Assembly (NCBI RefSeq): GCF_900094545.1
Contig: NZ_FMAH01000053.1
Location: forward strand, 1-44,858
DNA from: Martinezella miluonensis
Lineage (GTDB): Bacteria; Pseudomonadota; Alphaproteobacteria; Rhizobiales; Rhizobiaceae
Length of the DNA: 44,858 nucleotides
Direction: 5' to 3'
The notes below the pieces were generated by a model, which was not told the origin of the DNA, searched no databases, and saw only the letters and a list, made by a program, of their open reading frames with translations. Below, piece by piece: positions 1-9,300 of the stretch (its first letter is position 1; each line of letters opens with the position of its first letter). The translations under genes were made by a program, and so were the position numbers.

Positions 1-22
1 GTAACCGCCCGATTGCTACCGC
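1..22 (+). repeat. IS66 left terminal inverted repeat
   Basis: Pairs with the reverse complement of 2788-2809 at 20 of 22 positions; the mismatches are at positions 8 and 16. It starts with GTAACCG, the IS66-type tip. Confidence 0.92.
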
Positions 23-44
23 CTGCCAGCCATCGTCGTGATGG

Positions 45-88
45 CCTAAGACACGTGTTTAACGACGTCGTTAGCGACGTGTCTTAGG
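45..88 (+). promoter_or_regulatory. Nested palindrome before tnpA, overlapping its ribosome binding site
   Basis: Arms CCTAAGACACGT (45-56) and ACGTGTCTTAGG (77-88) are perfect reverse complements. Between them lies a second palindrome, AACGACGTCGTT (61-72), separated from the outer arms by 4-base bulges. The right arm ends in the GG that begins the tnpA Shine-Dalgarno (GGTGGAG, 87-93). In an RNA starting upstream, the structure would partly hide that site. Hairpins of this kind limit translation from read-through transcripts in other insertion sequences (IS10, IS50). Its role here is inferred. Confidence 0.6.
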
Positions 89-99
89 TGGAGATTGCG

Positions 100-468
100 A
101 TGCGCGTTGAGATTCTTGGGCAGGAACGGCGGCGTCGATGGCGCGATGATGAGAAGCTCGCGATTGTGATGTCGGTTGAGGTTGCCGGAACCACCATCAC
201 CGAAGTTGCTCATCAGCACGATATTACGCGACAGCAGATTTACGCTTGGCGTAGCGAGTTGAAAAAGAAGGGGCTGCTCTCGACGTCTGCGAATGCATTG
301 TTCGTTCCCGTCGACATGAATGCCGTGCAGGCCGATGTCCCCGAAGACAAGAAGAACTGCTGCGGGACGATCGAACTGCGATTGAGCTGCGGCCGCACCC
401 TTCGCTTTGGGAGCGCGGTGGACACTGGCGCCCTGACGAAGCTTATCCGGGCGGTGGAAGCAGCATGA
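100..468 (+). CDS. tnpA: IS66 TnpA accessory protein (helix-turn-helix)
   Basis: Small basic protein of 122 residues, the usual size for IS66 OrfA. An N-terminal helix-turn-helix resembling IS3/IS66 OrfA proteins lies at about residues 12-55 (RRRRWRDDEKLAIV, then ITRQQIYAWRSELKKKG). The second half carries the family's GTIELRLSCGRTLRFG stretch. I chose ATG 100 because GGTGGAG sits 7-13 bases upstream; an in-frame GTG at 88 lies inside the palindrome and has no such site. The stop overlaps the tnpB start as ATGA. It is required with TnpB and TnpC for IS66 transposition in studied members. Confidence 0.9.
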   Translation: MRVEILGQERRRRWRDDEKLAIVMSVEVAGTTITEVAHQHDITRQQIYAWRSELKKKGLLSTSANALFVPVDMNAVQADVPEDKKNCCGTIELRLSCGRTLRFGSAVDTGALTKLIRAVEAA

Positions 469-812
469 TCGGGCCTGGGACCGGCGTTCGGGTCTATCTT
501 GCGTGCGGGATCACGGACATGCGCAAAGGAATAGAAGGCCTGGCTGCGCTTGCGCAGGATATCCTGCGCCAGAAGCCGACGAGCGGTGCGGTCTTTGCCT
601 TTCGCGGCAAACGTGGCGATCGTTTGAAGCTGCTGTATTTTGATGGCCAGGGCTTCTGCCTGTATTACAAGATCTTGCAGAAAGGGCGGTTCCCATGGCC
701 TTCTGCGGCCGACGGGGCAGCCCGGCTTACGTCTGCCCAACTGGCGATGTTGTGGGAAGGGATCGATTGGCGTCGTCCTGATTGGGGGGCACCACCGGCC
801 CGTGTCGGGTGA
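465..812 (+). CDS. tnpB: IS66 TnpB accessory protein
   Basis: 115 residues, normal length for IS66 Orf2/TnpB. The hallmark order is complete: YLACGITDMRKGIEGLAALA near the N-terminus, FRGKRGDRLKLLYFDGQGFCLYYK in the middle (residues about 45-68) and WPSAADG...LTSAQLAMLWEGIDW near the end. Its ATG overlaps the tnpA stop by four bases, implying translational coupling. Biochemical role is unknown in the family; it is an accessory factor for transposition. No frameshift is seen. Confidence 0.92.
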   Translation: MIGPGTGVRVYLACGITDMRKGIEGLAALAQDILRQKPTSGAVFAFRGKRGDRLKLLYFDGQGFCLYYKILQKGRFPWPSAADGAARLTSAQLAMLWEGIDWRRPDWGAPPARVG

Positions 813-875
813 TTTTATCCCACTGAAACCACTGGTTTTTATGGCAATTTCTCCTAGCGTGTGGTAGTCAGGATC

Positions 876-2498
876 ATGTCTCGCGCGACGACAAATCTTC
901 CGGACGATCCAGCCTTTCTCAAGGCAATGATTGCCGCTTTGCTGGCGGAAAATGCGAAGATGTCGGCCACATTGCAAGCGCATGACCAGTTAATCCAAAC
1001 ACTGCGGCTGCGCATCGCCAAGCTGAAGAAACAGGTCTTCGGCAAGTCGTCTGAGAAGATTGAGCGTGAAATCGAGCAGTTGGAACTGGCGCTTGAGGAT
1101 CTGTTGATCGCCGCCGCTGAGGCCATTACTGCCCCAATCGATGAAGTTGATGAGGCGGCGTCGACAGTGCCCCTGGCGGATCCGTCCGAAAAGACCATGC
1201 GCCGACGCCCCCGCGTGTCGGACACGGCGGTCCGCGAGCGCCGAGAACTCGATCCCGGCTCCTGCTGCCCGGATTGCGGAGGAGAGTTGCGTCTTGTCGG
1301 CGAGGACACCAGCGAAATCCTCGATATGATCGCCGCGCAGATGAAAGTCATCGAGGTTGCTCGGTTGAAGAAGTCCTGCCGCTGCTGCGAGAAGATGGTG
1401 CAGGTGGCAGCACCCAGCCGTCCGATCCCGGGCAGCATGGCCGGCGCTAGGCTCTTGGCGTACATTCTGGTCTCGAAGTTCGACGACCATTTGCCGCTAT
1501 ACCGTCTGAACGAGATTTTTGCCCGCATGGGTGCCGACATTCCCGACAGCACGATGGTCGATTGGTGTGGTCGTGCGATGCAGGTGCTTCAGCCTCTCAT
1601 CGAGCGGATCGAAACGGCGATCATGGCAAGTGATCTCCTTCATGCTGACGACACGCCAATCCGGGTGCTGGATCGCTCGCTGCGAGACAAGGGATTGGGC
1701 AAAGGCGTGAAGAAGGGCAGGCTCTGGACGTATGTTCGCGATCAACGTCCCTGGTCTGGCGCTTCCCCGCCCGGTGCAGTCTACTATTTTGCTCCTGACT
1801 GGAAAGAAGAGCACGTTCATCTTCACCTCAGGCAATCAAGCGGCATCCTTCAGGCTGACGGCTACAAAGGATACGGCAAGCTGTACTCACCTGGAGAGAA
1901 TGGAACGTCTCGCTTTAAAGAGGCGGCCTGCTGGGCCCATTGGCGACGAGACTTCCACGACATCTGGACATCAAACAAGTCAGAGATCGCACGGGAGGCT
2001 CTCGATCGTATTGGTGCTCTTTATGACATAGAGCGTGGCATCAACGGCCAGCCTCCTGATATCCGTCTTGCCGCGCGTCAGGTCCAGAGCAAGCCCAAGG
2101 TCGATGCATTCCGCCACTGGGCTGAAGCTCAACTAACCCGCATTCCAGGCAAAGGCGATCTGGCGACAGCTTTCCGATACGGTTTGAGCCGCTGGGCTTC
2201 GCTCTGCCTGTTCCTCGAAGACGGTCGCGTTGCGATCGACAACAATGCCGCTGAGCGGGCCCTGCGTCCGATAGGCGTTGGAAGACGCAACTGGCTCTTT
2301 GCGGGAGCCGACACGGGAGCGGAAACGTTGGCACGCGCCATGACGATCATCGAGACGGCCAAGATGAATGGTCTTGACCCGCAAGCCTATCTGGCTGACG
2401 TGCTCGATCGTATCCACGATCACAAGATCAATCGGTTAGACGAATTGCTTCCGTGGAACTGGTCGGAGATCACCACAATCGACGCAAAGGCAGCGTGA
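876..2498 (+). CDS. tnpC: IS66 TnpC transposase (DDE)
   Basis: DDE transposase of 540 residues. A leucine-rich coiled coil (about 25-75, ending KKQVFGKSSEK) is followed by a zinc-binding stretch with CCPDCGG and CRCC (about 125-175), then the catalytic core with LLHADDTPIRVL (first Asp), LQADGYKGYGKLY (second Asp) and DNNAAERALRPIGVGRRNW (Glu). All three acidic residues are present. ATG 876 is preferred over GTG 861 because it gives the family-like start MSRATTNLPDDPAFLKAMI. A 63-bp gap separates it from tnpB. The stop shares one base with the next start (TGATG). Confidence 0.93.
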   Translation: MSRATTNLPDDPAFLKAMIAALLAENAKMSATLQAHDQLIQTLRLRIAKLKKQVFGKSSEKIEREIEQLELALEDLLIAAAEAITAPIDEVDEAASTVPLADPSEKTMRRRPRVSDTAVRERRELDPGSCCPDCGGELRLVGEDTSEILDMIAAQMKVIEVARLKKSCRCCEKMVQVAAPSRPIPGSMAGARLLAYILVSKFDDHLPLYRLNEIFARMGADIPDSTMVDWCGRAMQVLQPLIERIETAIMASDLLHADDTPIRVLDRSLRDKGLGKGVKKGRLWTYVRDQRPWSGASPPGAVYYFAPDWKEEHVHLHLRQSSGILQADGYKGYGKLYSPGENGTSRFKEAACWAHWRRDFHDIWTSNKSEIAREALDRIGALYDIERGINGQPPDIRLAARQVQSKPKVDAFRHWAEAQLTRIPGKGDLATAFRYGLSRWASLCLFLEDGRVAIDNNAAERALRPIGVGRRNWLFAGADTGAETLARAMTIIETAKMNGLDPQAYLADVLDRIHDHKINRLDELLPWNWSEITTIDAKAA

Positions 2499-2794
2499 TG
2501 GCGACAGTTACCCACGTCCGTACGATCAAATTTGTTGCCGAAATCCTCGAAGAGGACGTGGAGCTTCTTCAGGCCATCGTCTCCAACGATGATAATCTAA
2601 GCTACGGCAGCATCATCTCCGTCTACACCGGGGACGATGAATCCATGACCGCACTGACGGACGACGGTATGGAAGAGCTGGAGCAGATGCTCTCCCACGC
2701 TCGCCGCTCAACCGACGAGTGGAACGACTTCCTCGACAGCTTTGTCGACGACAAAGAACTCATCGCCCGCATCAAAGCGAAATCTCCGCGGTAA
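2498..2794 (+). CDS. Small acidic IS66 passenger protein, unknown function
   Basis: 98-residue protein starting MATVTHVRTIKFVAE. It lies inside the element, coupled to the tnpC stop (TGATG), and ends in the right inverted repeat. It is strongly acidic in the middle (EEDVELLQAIVSNDD, GDDESMTALTDDGMEELEQ) with a basic C-terminus (RIKAKSPR). I recognise no domain, signal peptide or membrane segment. Its position suggests a fourth IS66 gene carried by this subgroup; a role in transposition control or stability is possible but unsupported. The longer frame from 2453 lacks a reason to be used. Confidence 0.75.
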   Translation: MATVTHVRTIKFVAEILEEDVELLQAIVSNDDNLSYGSIISVYTGDDESMTALTDDGMEELEQMLSHARRSTDEWNDFLDSFVDDKELIARIKAKSPR

Positions 2795-2809
2795 CAATCG
2801 GCCGGTTAC
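2788..2809 (-). repeat. IS66 right terminal inverted repeat
   Basis: Inverted partner of 1-22. It overlaps the last codons and stop (2792-2794) of the small passenger gene. The base after it, 2810, is the third base of codon 249 of mrr, so the junction is defined to the base. Confidence 0.92.
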
Positions 2810-3556
2810 CTTCGATGCGCCGAATCCCACGAGGCTGCCGACGAAGGCCTGGATCTCGGGCCGACCAACGCCGACATGCGGCGCGTAGCGCTTGGCTTGG
2901 ACATAGATGCGATCAAGACCGAGGCGGTCCTCGTCGATCACGCCGTCGATACCGCCATCACCGGTCTTACCAAGGCGACGGGCAGCATCCTCATGGCTAC
3001 CGCCGTAGCCCATTCCAACCAGTAGATCGACGATGGCGCGCTCGAAGAAAGCAGGACTCTGCGCCAGGACGCGTTGCAGTAGGTCCGCTTTCAGGGCCTG
3101 ATGCAGGACGGATTGTGCGGCATCGATCCGCTCCTCGGGTGTGGCGGAGGTCGTAGCATCGATGACCTCGCCGGAGCCTATTGCCGCCGTATCCGGGCTG
3201 CCGGAGCCGGAATTGCTGGAGGAATAAAATTCGACAAAAGCAGGATAGGCTTTCAAGGTATCCACGTCGATGGAACCAGGGTTAGTTGCAAGCAGCTTGC
3301 GCCCCATCTCGCTTGCCGCGAACCGACCTCGCGCTGGACTGTCGATCAAGCCGGCTTTGGCCATGTAGAATTTTGCCCAGTGAAGGCGGTTATTCAGCAC
3401 ACGCTGTCGCCCGCTGGGCAACATTTCTTCCCGCTCCTGAGCGGAAAGGCCTAACTGGTCGGCCAATTTGTCCGCCGCCTCCGGCACACGCGTTTCGCCC
3501 TCTGCGGCGAGCCTTAGGACCGGAAGCATGAGGGACTGGTAGTCGGGAATAGCCAT
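2810..3556 (-). pseudogene. mrr: Mrr-type restriction endonuclease, 3' end removed by IS66
   Basis: Native codons 1-249 run from ATG 3556 to 2810; the frame then continues 33 codons into the IS to a stop at 2708. Residues 1-95 form the Mrr N-terminal winged helix (MAIPDYQSLMLPVLRLAAEGE). The catalytic domain has GDGGIDGVI (Asp) and YVQAKRY (Gln-x-Lys), the PD-(D/E)xK core of Mrr enzymes that cut methylated DNA. The break falls after IQAFVGSLVGFGASK; E. coli Mrr is about 304 residues, so roughly 50 C-terminal residues of the fold are lost. The remainder should lie left of the window. An upstream TTG at 3568 is an alternative start. It is the fourth gene of the hsd operon, 14 bases after hsdS. 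Confidence 0.88.
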
Positions 3557-3570
3557 GATTTCATCCAAGG

Positions 3571-4860
3571 TCAGAAGGTGGCGCGACGACCGCGTTTCGG
3601 CTTCAGCGCGACGACACGTTCCTCACGGATGCGCATTAGAAGCTTCTCCGCTGGCTCGTCATCCGGGTCCCGCGGCACCAGCTCACCCCGAAAGGCTTTG
3701 GCGAGAATAGCCGATTCCAGACGGTCGAGCAGTTTTCGGGCGCGGTCTGCCTCGGCTTCGAGACGGTCTGCGCGGGCGAAGTTGCGATCCATGTGGGTAA
3801 CGACGTCTTTGACCTGATCGTCCAACGGGAGCCAGATTGGAACGTTCCGCACCGTCGAGCCGCTTATTTTTGGCATGTTGCCGGCCGTGCCTGTGGCGTG
3901 GTCTCGGAAGTATTGGCGTACGGCAGGAGAACGTAGCTGGTACCAAACCAGCTTGGTTATGTGCTGATCCGGTATTCTGACACGCATCATGAGGTCCGGG
4001 TAGATGAAGGTTTTACCTGGGCCAGTATAAATCGCCGCAGCTCCGACATGCTCAAGCGCATTTGCTCGCTGAATTAACAGGTCGCCAGGCTCCAGCCAAA
4101 GATTGGAATTACCAGGAACGATCTCATAGATTCGCTTGACAGCGGCAGCATCCGTTCTCAGATACCCACTTGTAGTCGCCGTCAATTTCAGCGTCAGCGT
4201 GCCGCTGGCATCCGATCCGCTTTTAGGTGACCAGCCATTCGTTGGCCCGGCTGATAAAAGCGTTTCCAAAGAAACCTTTTTCCAGCTTTTGGCACGGCTG
4301 CTTATTAATTCCTCAACGGTGCGCTCTCGAATCTTCTGAGTCAGTCCCGGCACCCGATCCAGCTCGGTGCGGGCACGGGCAATACGGGCGGTCAGCGCGT
4401 CCAGCTTTCCAACGATCCTGCATTGTTCGGCGATGGGTGGCAAATCAATTGGTACGCTCGCCAACATATCTTTTGAGATAACGCCTTGAGCAGTCCCGGT
4501 TGAAGCCTTCCGCAAGGTAGAAATTTCGGATTGGAGGCGCGCGAACAAAAATTCAGTTCTTGTAGCTTTCGACGGACGTATAGCTGCAACAGACCTGCCA
4601 ATTGCGCAGTCAGCCCCTAAGTTGAGCTTACCCGCTGTAGCCCCGACCACACATATCAAAACATCTTCAGCCGCCGCGAACTTCATAGGCTGCGTTGTCC
4701 ACTCTCTGATTATCGGTCGCTGCGGGCCAAATTCACCGGCCTTGACAAACGGGGTGCCTTCGCCAATGTGATTGCAAGCCCTTCCTGGAGGTGCGTGCCC
4801 CATAATGAAATCAGCGATTTCACCTAAAACCGTATTGACCCACCCGCTCGGCAAACTCAT
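3571..4860 (-). CDS. hsdS: Type I restriction enzyme specificity subunit HsdS
   Basis: 429 residues, typical HsdS size. Two target-recognition domains (about 5-150 and 195-365) are each followed by a conserved helical segment: LPPIAEQCRIVGKLDALTARI (about 141-161) and the C-terminal DRLEAEADRARKLLDRLESAILAKAFRGELV. These helices set the spacing of the bipartite DNA target and contact HsdM. Sequence outside the helices is poorly conserved between alleles, so the target cannot be predicted. Start overlaps the hsdM stop (4857-4860), and mrr follows 14 bases later. No internal stop is seen. Confidence 0.92.
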   Translation of the reverse strand: MSLPSGWVNTVLGEIADFIMGHAPPGRACNHIGEGTPFVKAGEFGPQRPIIREWTTQPMKFAAAEDVLICVVGATAGKLNLGADCAIGRSVAAIRPSKATRTEFLFARLQSEISTLRKASTGTAQGVISKDMLASVPIDLPPIAEQCRIVGKLDALTARIARARTELDRVPGLTQKIRERTVEELISSRAKSWKKVSLETLLSAGPTNGWSPKSGSDASGTLTLKLTATTSGYLRTDAAAVKRIYEIVPGNSNLWLEPGDLLIQRANALEHVGAAAIYTGPGKTFIYPDLMMRVRIPDQHITKLVWYQLRSPAVRQYFRDHATGTAGNMPKISGSTVRNVPIWLPLDDQVKDVVTHMDRNFARADRLEAEADRARKLLDRLESAILAKAFRGELVPRDPDDEPAEKLLMRIREERVVALKPKRGRRATF

Positions 4861-6335
4861 TCCGCCGCCTCTGGCATCTCGACGTCGACATCTGCCTCCA
4901 GCTCCACCATTAGCGCCGCAATCTCCTCCAATGCCGATTTCAGATGTCCCTCGATGGTGAGCGCAATATCCTCCGGTGTCTCCAGCCCGTCCTCCGCTTC
5001 CGTGCTGGTCTCCTTCAACCAGGTAATATTGAGATCATCGCCACGGCTGGCAACCTCCTCGCGTGTAAAACAGCGAAAGCGGCCAGCTTCGCCCTCATCC
5101 TTGCGCGGGGAGCCCCCGGTCGGGTCTTCACCAAAAGCTTGCGCAAAGGCTTCAAGGTCGGACGCCTTGAAAGAATTGGTCTTCCCATAGGAGCGCGCAC
5201 CGGAGCGTGCATCGTAAATCCACACCGCCTTTGTCGCGTCTTCCATCGGCGCTTCCTCGGTAGCGCGGGTGAAGAACAGCACATTGGTCTTTACGCCTTG
5301 CGCATAAAAAATTCCGGTCGGCAGACGCAGGATAGTGTGCAGATTGCACCGGCTCATCAGCATTCGGCGCAGTTCCCTCCCACGACCATCATCGAACAGC
5401 ACGTTGTCCGGCACAACGACCGCAGCGCGGCCACCGAGCCTTAGCGCGCGGATGCAGTGTTCGACGAAAGGCAGCTGATAGGACGAAACGCGATCAGTAA
5501 TCGTCAGGTCATCGCGAGTCGGCGGCCCGCCTGCCGGGCCAAACGGTGGATTGGTGAGGATGAGGTGGGCGTTCTTGAACTTTGTCTCCGACCCCCGTGG
5601 GCTCAATGTATCGGCAAGATCGATATGGTCCGGGTCGATGGCGTGCAGATGCAGATTCATTAGCAACAGGCGAAAGGTATCAGGCACATTCTCCACGCCA
5701 CGCAGCGCATCGCGCAGCTGAAAAGCCTGCTGCTTGGGCGACAGCGCAAAGTAATCGTCTGTCGCCGCCTTCATGAAACTATTTGCGGCGATAAGAAATC
5801 CACCCGTCCCTGCCGCCGGATCCTGAATAACCTCGCCCGGCTGCGGCTTCATGAGGTCCACCATGACGTCGATCAGCACGCGTGGCGTGAAATATTGCCC
5901 CGCTCCGCGTTTGGTCTCCTCAGCCATCTTCTGGAGCAAGCCTTCGTAGGCGTCGCCAAAACGGTCGCGCTCCTCGCTGAACCAGTGCAGCCCATCGATG
6001 GCATCGATCAGCTTGCGGAGGTTGGCAGGCTCACGAACGATGGTCGCAGCATTCTGGAAGATCGCTACTACGGAACGGTCGGCGATCTTGGTACCGTCGC
6101 CGAGATCGATCAGCGCCTGCCGATAGCGCTGCAACACCTCAGTTTCGCTGGCCGATTTCAGCGCTCCCCAGCGATATTGTTCCGGGATGCGGCTCTCGTC
6201 CTTCTGTTCGGAGGCCATCTTCAAGAACAGGAGATAGGTCAGCTCAGTCACATATTGCTGGTAGGTGACACCGTCCTTGCGCAGCAAAGCACACAGACGC
6301 CAGAGTTTGTTCACTAGATCGGCAGAGGGGTTCAT
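4857..6335 (-). CDS. hsdM: Type I restriction-modification methyltransferase HsdM
   Basis: N6-adenine methyltransferase subunit of 492 residues. An N-terminal HsdM helical domain (MNPSADLVNKLWRLCALLRK) is followed by the Rossmann methylase domain with SAM-binding motif I DPAAGTGGF (172-180) and catalytic motif IV NPPF (262-265). ATG 6335, 13 bases after the hsdR stop, gives the family N-terminus; an in-frame start at 6383 would overlap hsdR and adds 16 residues without resemblance. Protects host DNA as M2S and is also part of the R2M2S nuclease. Confidence 0.93.
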   Translation of the reverse strand: MNPSADLVNKLWRLCALLRKDGVTYQQYVTELTYLLFLKMASEQKDESRIPEQYRWGALKSASETEVLQRYRQALIDLGDGTKIADRSVVAIFQNAATIVREPANLRKLIDAIDGLHWFSEERDRFGDAYEGLLQKMAEETKRGAGQYFTPRVLIDVMVDLMKPQPGEVIQDPAAGTGGFLIAANSFMKAATDDYFALSPKQQAFQLRDALRGVENVPDTFRLLLMNLHLHAIDPDHIDLADTLSPRGSETKFKNAHLILTNPPFGPAGGPPTRDDLTITDRVSSYQLPFVEHCIRALRLGGRAAVVVPDNVLFDDGRGRELRRMLMSRCNLHTILRLPTGIFYAQGVKTNVLFFTRATEEAPMEDATKAVWIYDARSGARSYGKTNSFKASDLEAFAQAFGEDPTGGSPRKDEGEAGRFRCFTREEVASRGDDLNITWLKETSTEAEDGLETPEDIALTIEGHLKSALEEIAALMVELEADVDVEMPEAAE

Positions 6336-6348
6336 GGCAACACTTTCG

Positions 6349-9300
6349 TCAGGCAACCTGGCCGCCATCCCAGATGGCGGCATTCAAATCCTTGAGCACA
6401 TCTCCTAGACCGGATTCGAACTCCCGGTCCACCACATCGAATCCACCTGCCTGTGCGAAAAGCGGTTCAGAAAGAATTTCAGGGTCGCTAATCGGCTGCG
6501 CCTTCAAAGCGCGACCGATGCGTCCGAGCCATTGTTTTTGCTTCTGCGTCCAAACACGACTTGCCAAGATTTTTTGCACGCCGTTCTCAACCCGTGTCTC
6601 ATAGGGAACAAGGGGATCACCGAGTGCCGCCTGACGCACGAAACCGATAATATGGGCGGCGATGTCAGCATTTCGGGCGCTGCCATAGGCACGCCGAAGG
6701 CTTGCCTCCGAAAAGCCCTCGGCATCCAGGCGGATAGCCAGCTCCTTCAGTTCCTTACGTGTCAGCTCGCGTGGGCGTTGAGTAGCAGCGACCATCGCGG
6801 GAATAGCATTCATGTTGTTACGGACGAAAGTCTCAAAGCTTTCGATGTAATCAGCAGGGCTTGCCTTGCCACCAAAGTCGTCCTCAACCGAGATTAGTTC
6901 ATCCTCGTGCTCGGAAATATAAATGCCGTCCCGCCGTCCGACATTACGAGGCGTGTCGAGAATGGTCGTCAGGGACGGGTGTTGCTGGAAGAGAGCTGCC
7001 GTTTCGGCGGGCGGCGCGATCTTCAGACGTTCGATAAGCGGCTCCAGCGGACCGAGTACTGCCTCCAGCGTTTCTCGTTGCTCGTCTACCAAGCGTTTCA
7101 GGCGCTGACGCAGTTTCACGACGATTTGGTCGCGGACGAATGCACGGTCTTCCTCGGTCGTGGCACGACCCAGGTCCCCGATAAGCGTTGCGAAACTCAA
7201 AGTCGGATCGACCACGACCGGTCGCATGTCCGTCACTTCCTGAAGGTTCGCATAGATATCGACGGCGTCGAAAATGCGGAAATATTCCTTGCCGATCTCA
7301 TCGCATTTGCGAGTCGCTCGGCCGATCATCTGATCGTAGAGAATGCGGCTGTTGACGCGGCGAACGAAGACGAGATTGGTGATCGCGGGCACATCGATAC
7401 CGGTCGAAAGGAGATCGACGGTGACGACGTATTTCGGGCGCGGATCATTCTTAAACGCCTTGATACGATCTCCTGGTTTGTCAACTGAGCCCGTGATCTT
7501 TTCGACGAGGTCATGCGGTTGGGGACCATACTCTTCAATCAGCGCGGCGCGCAGCTCTTCCACGAGTATGTCGGCGTGGTCGTCGCGAGCCGCAAAAAGG
7601 AGGGTTTTGCCCGGTTGGTCCGGCGGGCACTCCGCCGCAACTGCAGCCGCGACTGCTCGGTTGAATGTGCGGGTGTAGACCTTCTTGTTGAATTCGGCGA
7701 CTTCGAAATCGACCTGATCGTCGAGATCAAATAGATCGACCTGTCCGGTACGAGGATCAATGATGTTGACCTCTTCGCCCTTATCAAAGCTGATACCCGT
7801 CTGACTGAGAGCCGTCGTAATACGACGCGGCGGACGGTGGTCGATCAGGTAGCCATCGATCACAGCTTGGCGATAGCCGTACCTAAAGATCGGTGCACCG
7901 AAAATCTCGCGAGTGTGGAACGCAGGCGTGGCCGTCAGCGCGATCTTCGTGGAGTCGAAATAATCGAGCACGCGCCGATAGGCGGAGAGATAATCATCGA
8001 GATTGCGGAAGCCGAGATCATCCTCGCGAAGTTCTGCATCCAACGTATATCCCCGATGAGCTTCATCAACGATGATTAGATCATAGGTACCGGGTGTTGG
8101 ACGTTCGGAGGTCGGATCATCAAAAATTCGACGGATCATCGCCTGCACAGTCGCCACCTGCACGCGATCCGTCGCCTCCGGAAACTTGCGCGCCATGTCG
8201 GCAACCGGGAAGACCTGATCAAATTTCAGGAACCCATTGGTATCCGTCGTACTCATTGCGTCGAGCGTTTGGCGTCCAAGCGCGTTGCGGTCAACAAGAA
8301 AGAGAATACGACGAAAACGCTTGGCCCGTAGAAGTTCATACATGAGCGCAATGGCAAGGCGCGTCTTGCCCGTTCCCGTCGCCATGGCAAGGAGGATGTG
8401 ATCCTGGTGCCGTCCGATCGCTTCCTCAACAGCACGGATCGCCTCTTGCTGATAAGGACGGAGGCCTGTGACGCCAATCTCTCGATCCTCGAAGCCAGGC
8501 GTTTCATCACCAACCCTTTGCTCAAGACGTTCGATGAGATCGCGCGGCGAGAACCACTCCGCCAGCGCTCTTGGCGCTGATTTCGTTCGGGCATCCCAAA
8601 ACCATGTGCCGGATTTGGTGGCGAGTTGTTTGACATACGGACGACCGTTAGTCACGAACATGAAGGGCACGCGAAACTGATCGAGGCCATCAATCCATGG
8701 GCCGCCATGAAGTAGTTCGTCTGACGAGAGCTTGATGCCGAGACTATAGCGTTTGGCTTGGCCCAGACGTCCAGGGACATCTCGGATTTGCCGTTTGGCC
8801 TCTATTACGCCCACACAACGGCGGTTGATGAACAGCGCGTAATCGACCGGGCCGCTCTCCGTCGGCCACTCGGCAATCGCGACTGCTTCAGCGTCACCCG
8901 GGCGCGTTCCGTTTCCATAGCGCAACAGCGCTGTATCGACCTTCCAACCAGCAGCTCGCAGCTGTTCGTCAATGAGAACGCGAGTGGTTGCCTCATCGAT
9001 CTCGATCTGGTCCGCGCTTCTCGCAGCAGCTTCAGCCAGAAGATCCAACTGCTGAATAGACATCGCCGAGGCACGAGCCTGCAATTCGGCTAGTGTCCGT
9101 TCTGTTTCTCTTAAAGCCTCTTCAATTTCCAAAGCCTGAGCTTCCCAGAAAGCTCGGTCCCGCGCTTCAGCGGCCGCCCTTCCCTCCAGTTCAAGGCGTG
9201 CCTCCTCGGCTTCCTGGGCAGTCAATCGTGCCTTAGCTTCTGCGTCAGTGCTTGCGATGACCACTGCACGCAAACGCTCGATCTCTTGGAGCAAGCCAAG

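Larger units (their letters stand above)
1..2809 (+). mobile_element. IS66-family insertion sequence, complete
   Basis: The element carries the three IS66 genes (tnpA, tnpB, tnpC) plus a small fourth gene, all on the plus strand. It is bounded by 22-bp terminal inverted repeats that match at 20 of 22 positions and begin with GTAA, as is usual for the family. The window begins exactly at the left tip, so the left flank and the 8-bp target duplication expected for IS66 cannot be checked; the right copy would be 2810-2817 (CTTCGATG). All genes are open and start/stop-coupled, so it looks capable of moving. It lies inside mrr, opposite to that gene's direction. Confidence 0.93.

Noticed and set aside
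240..983. Long minus-strand open frame across the IS66 tnpA/tnpB genes
   Set aside because: It is antisense to two well-recognised genes and has no domain; GC-rich codon bias leaves such frames open by chance.
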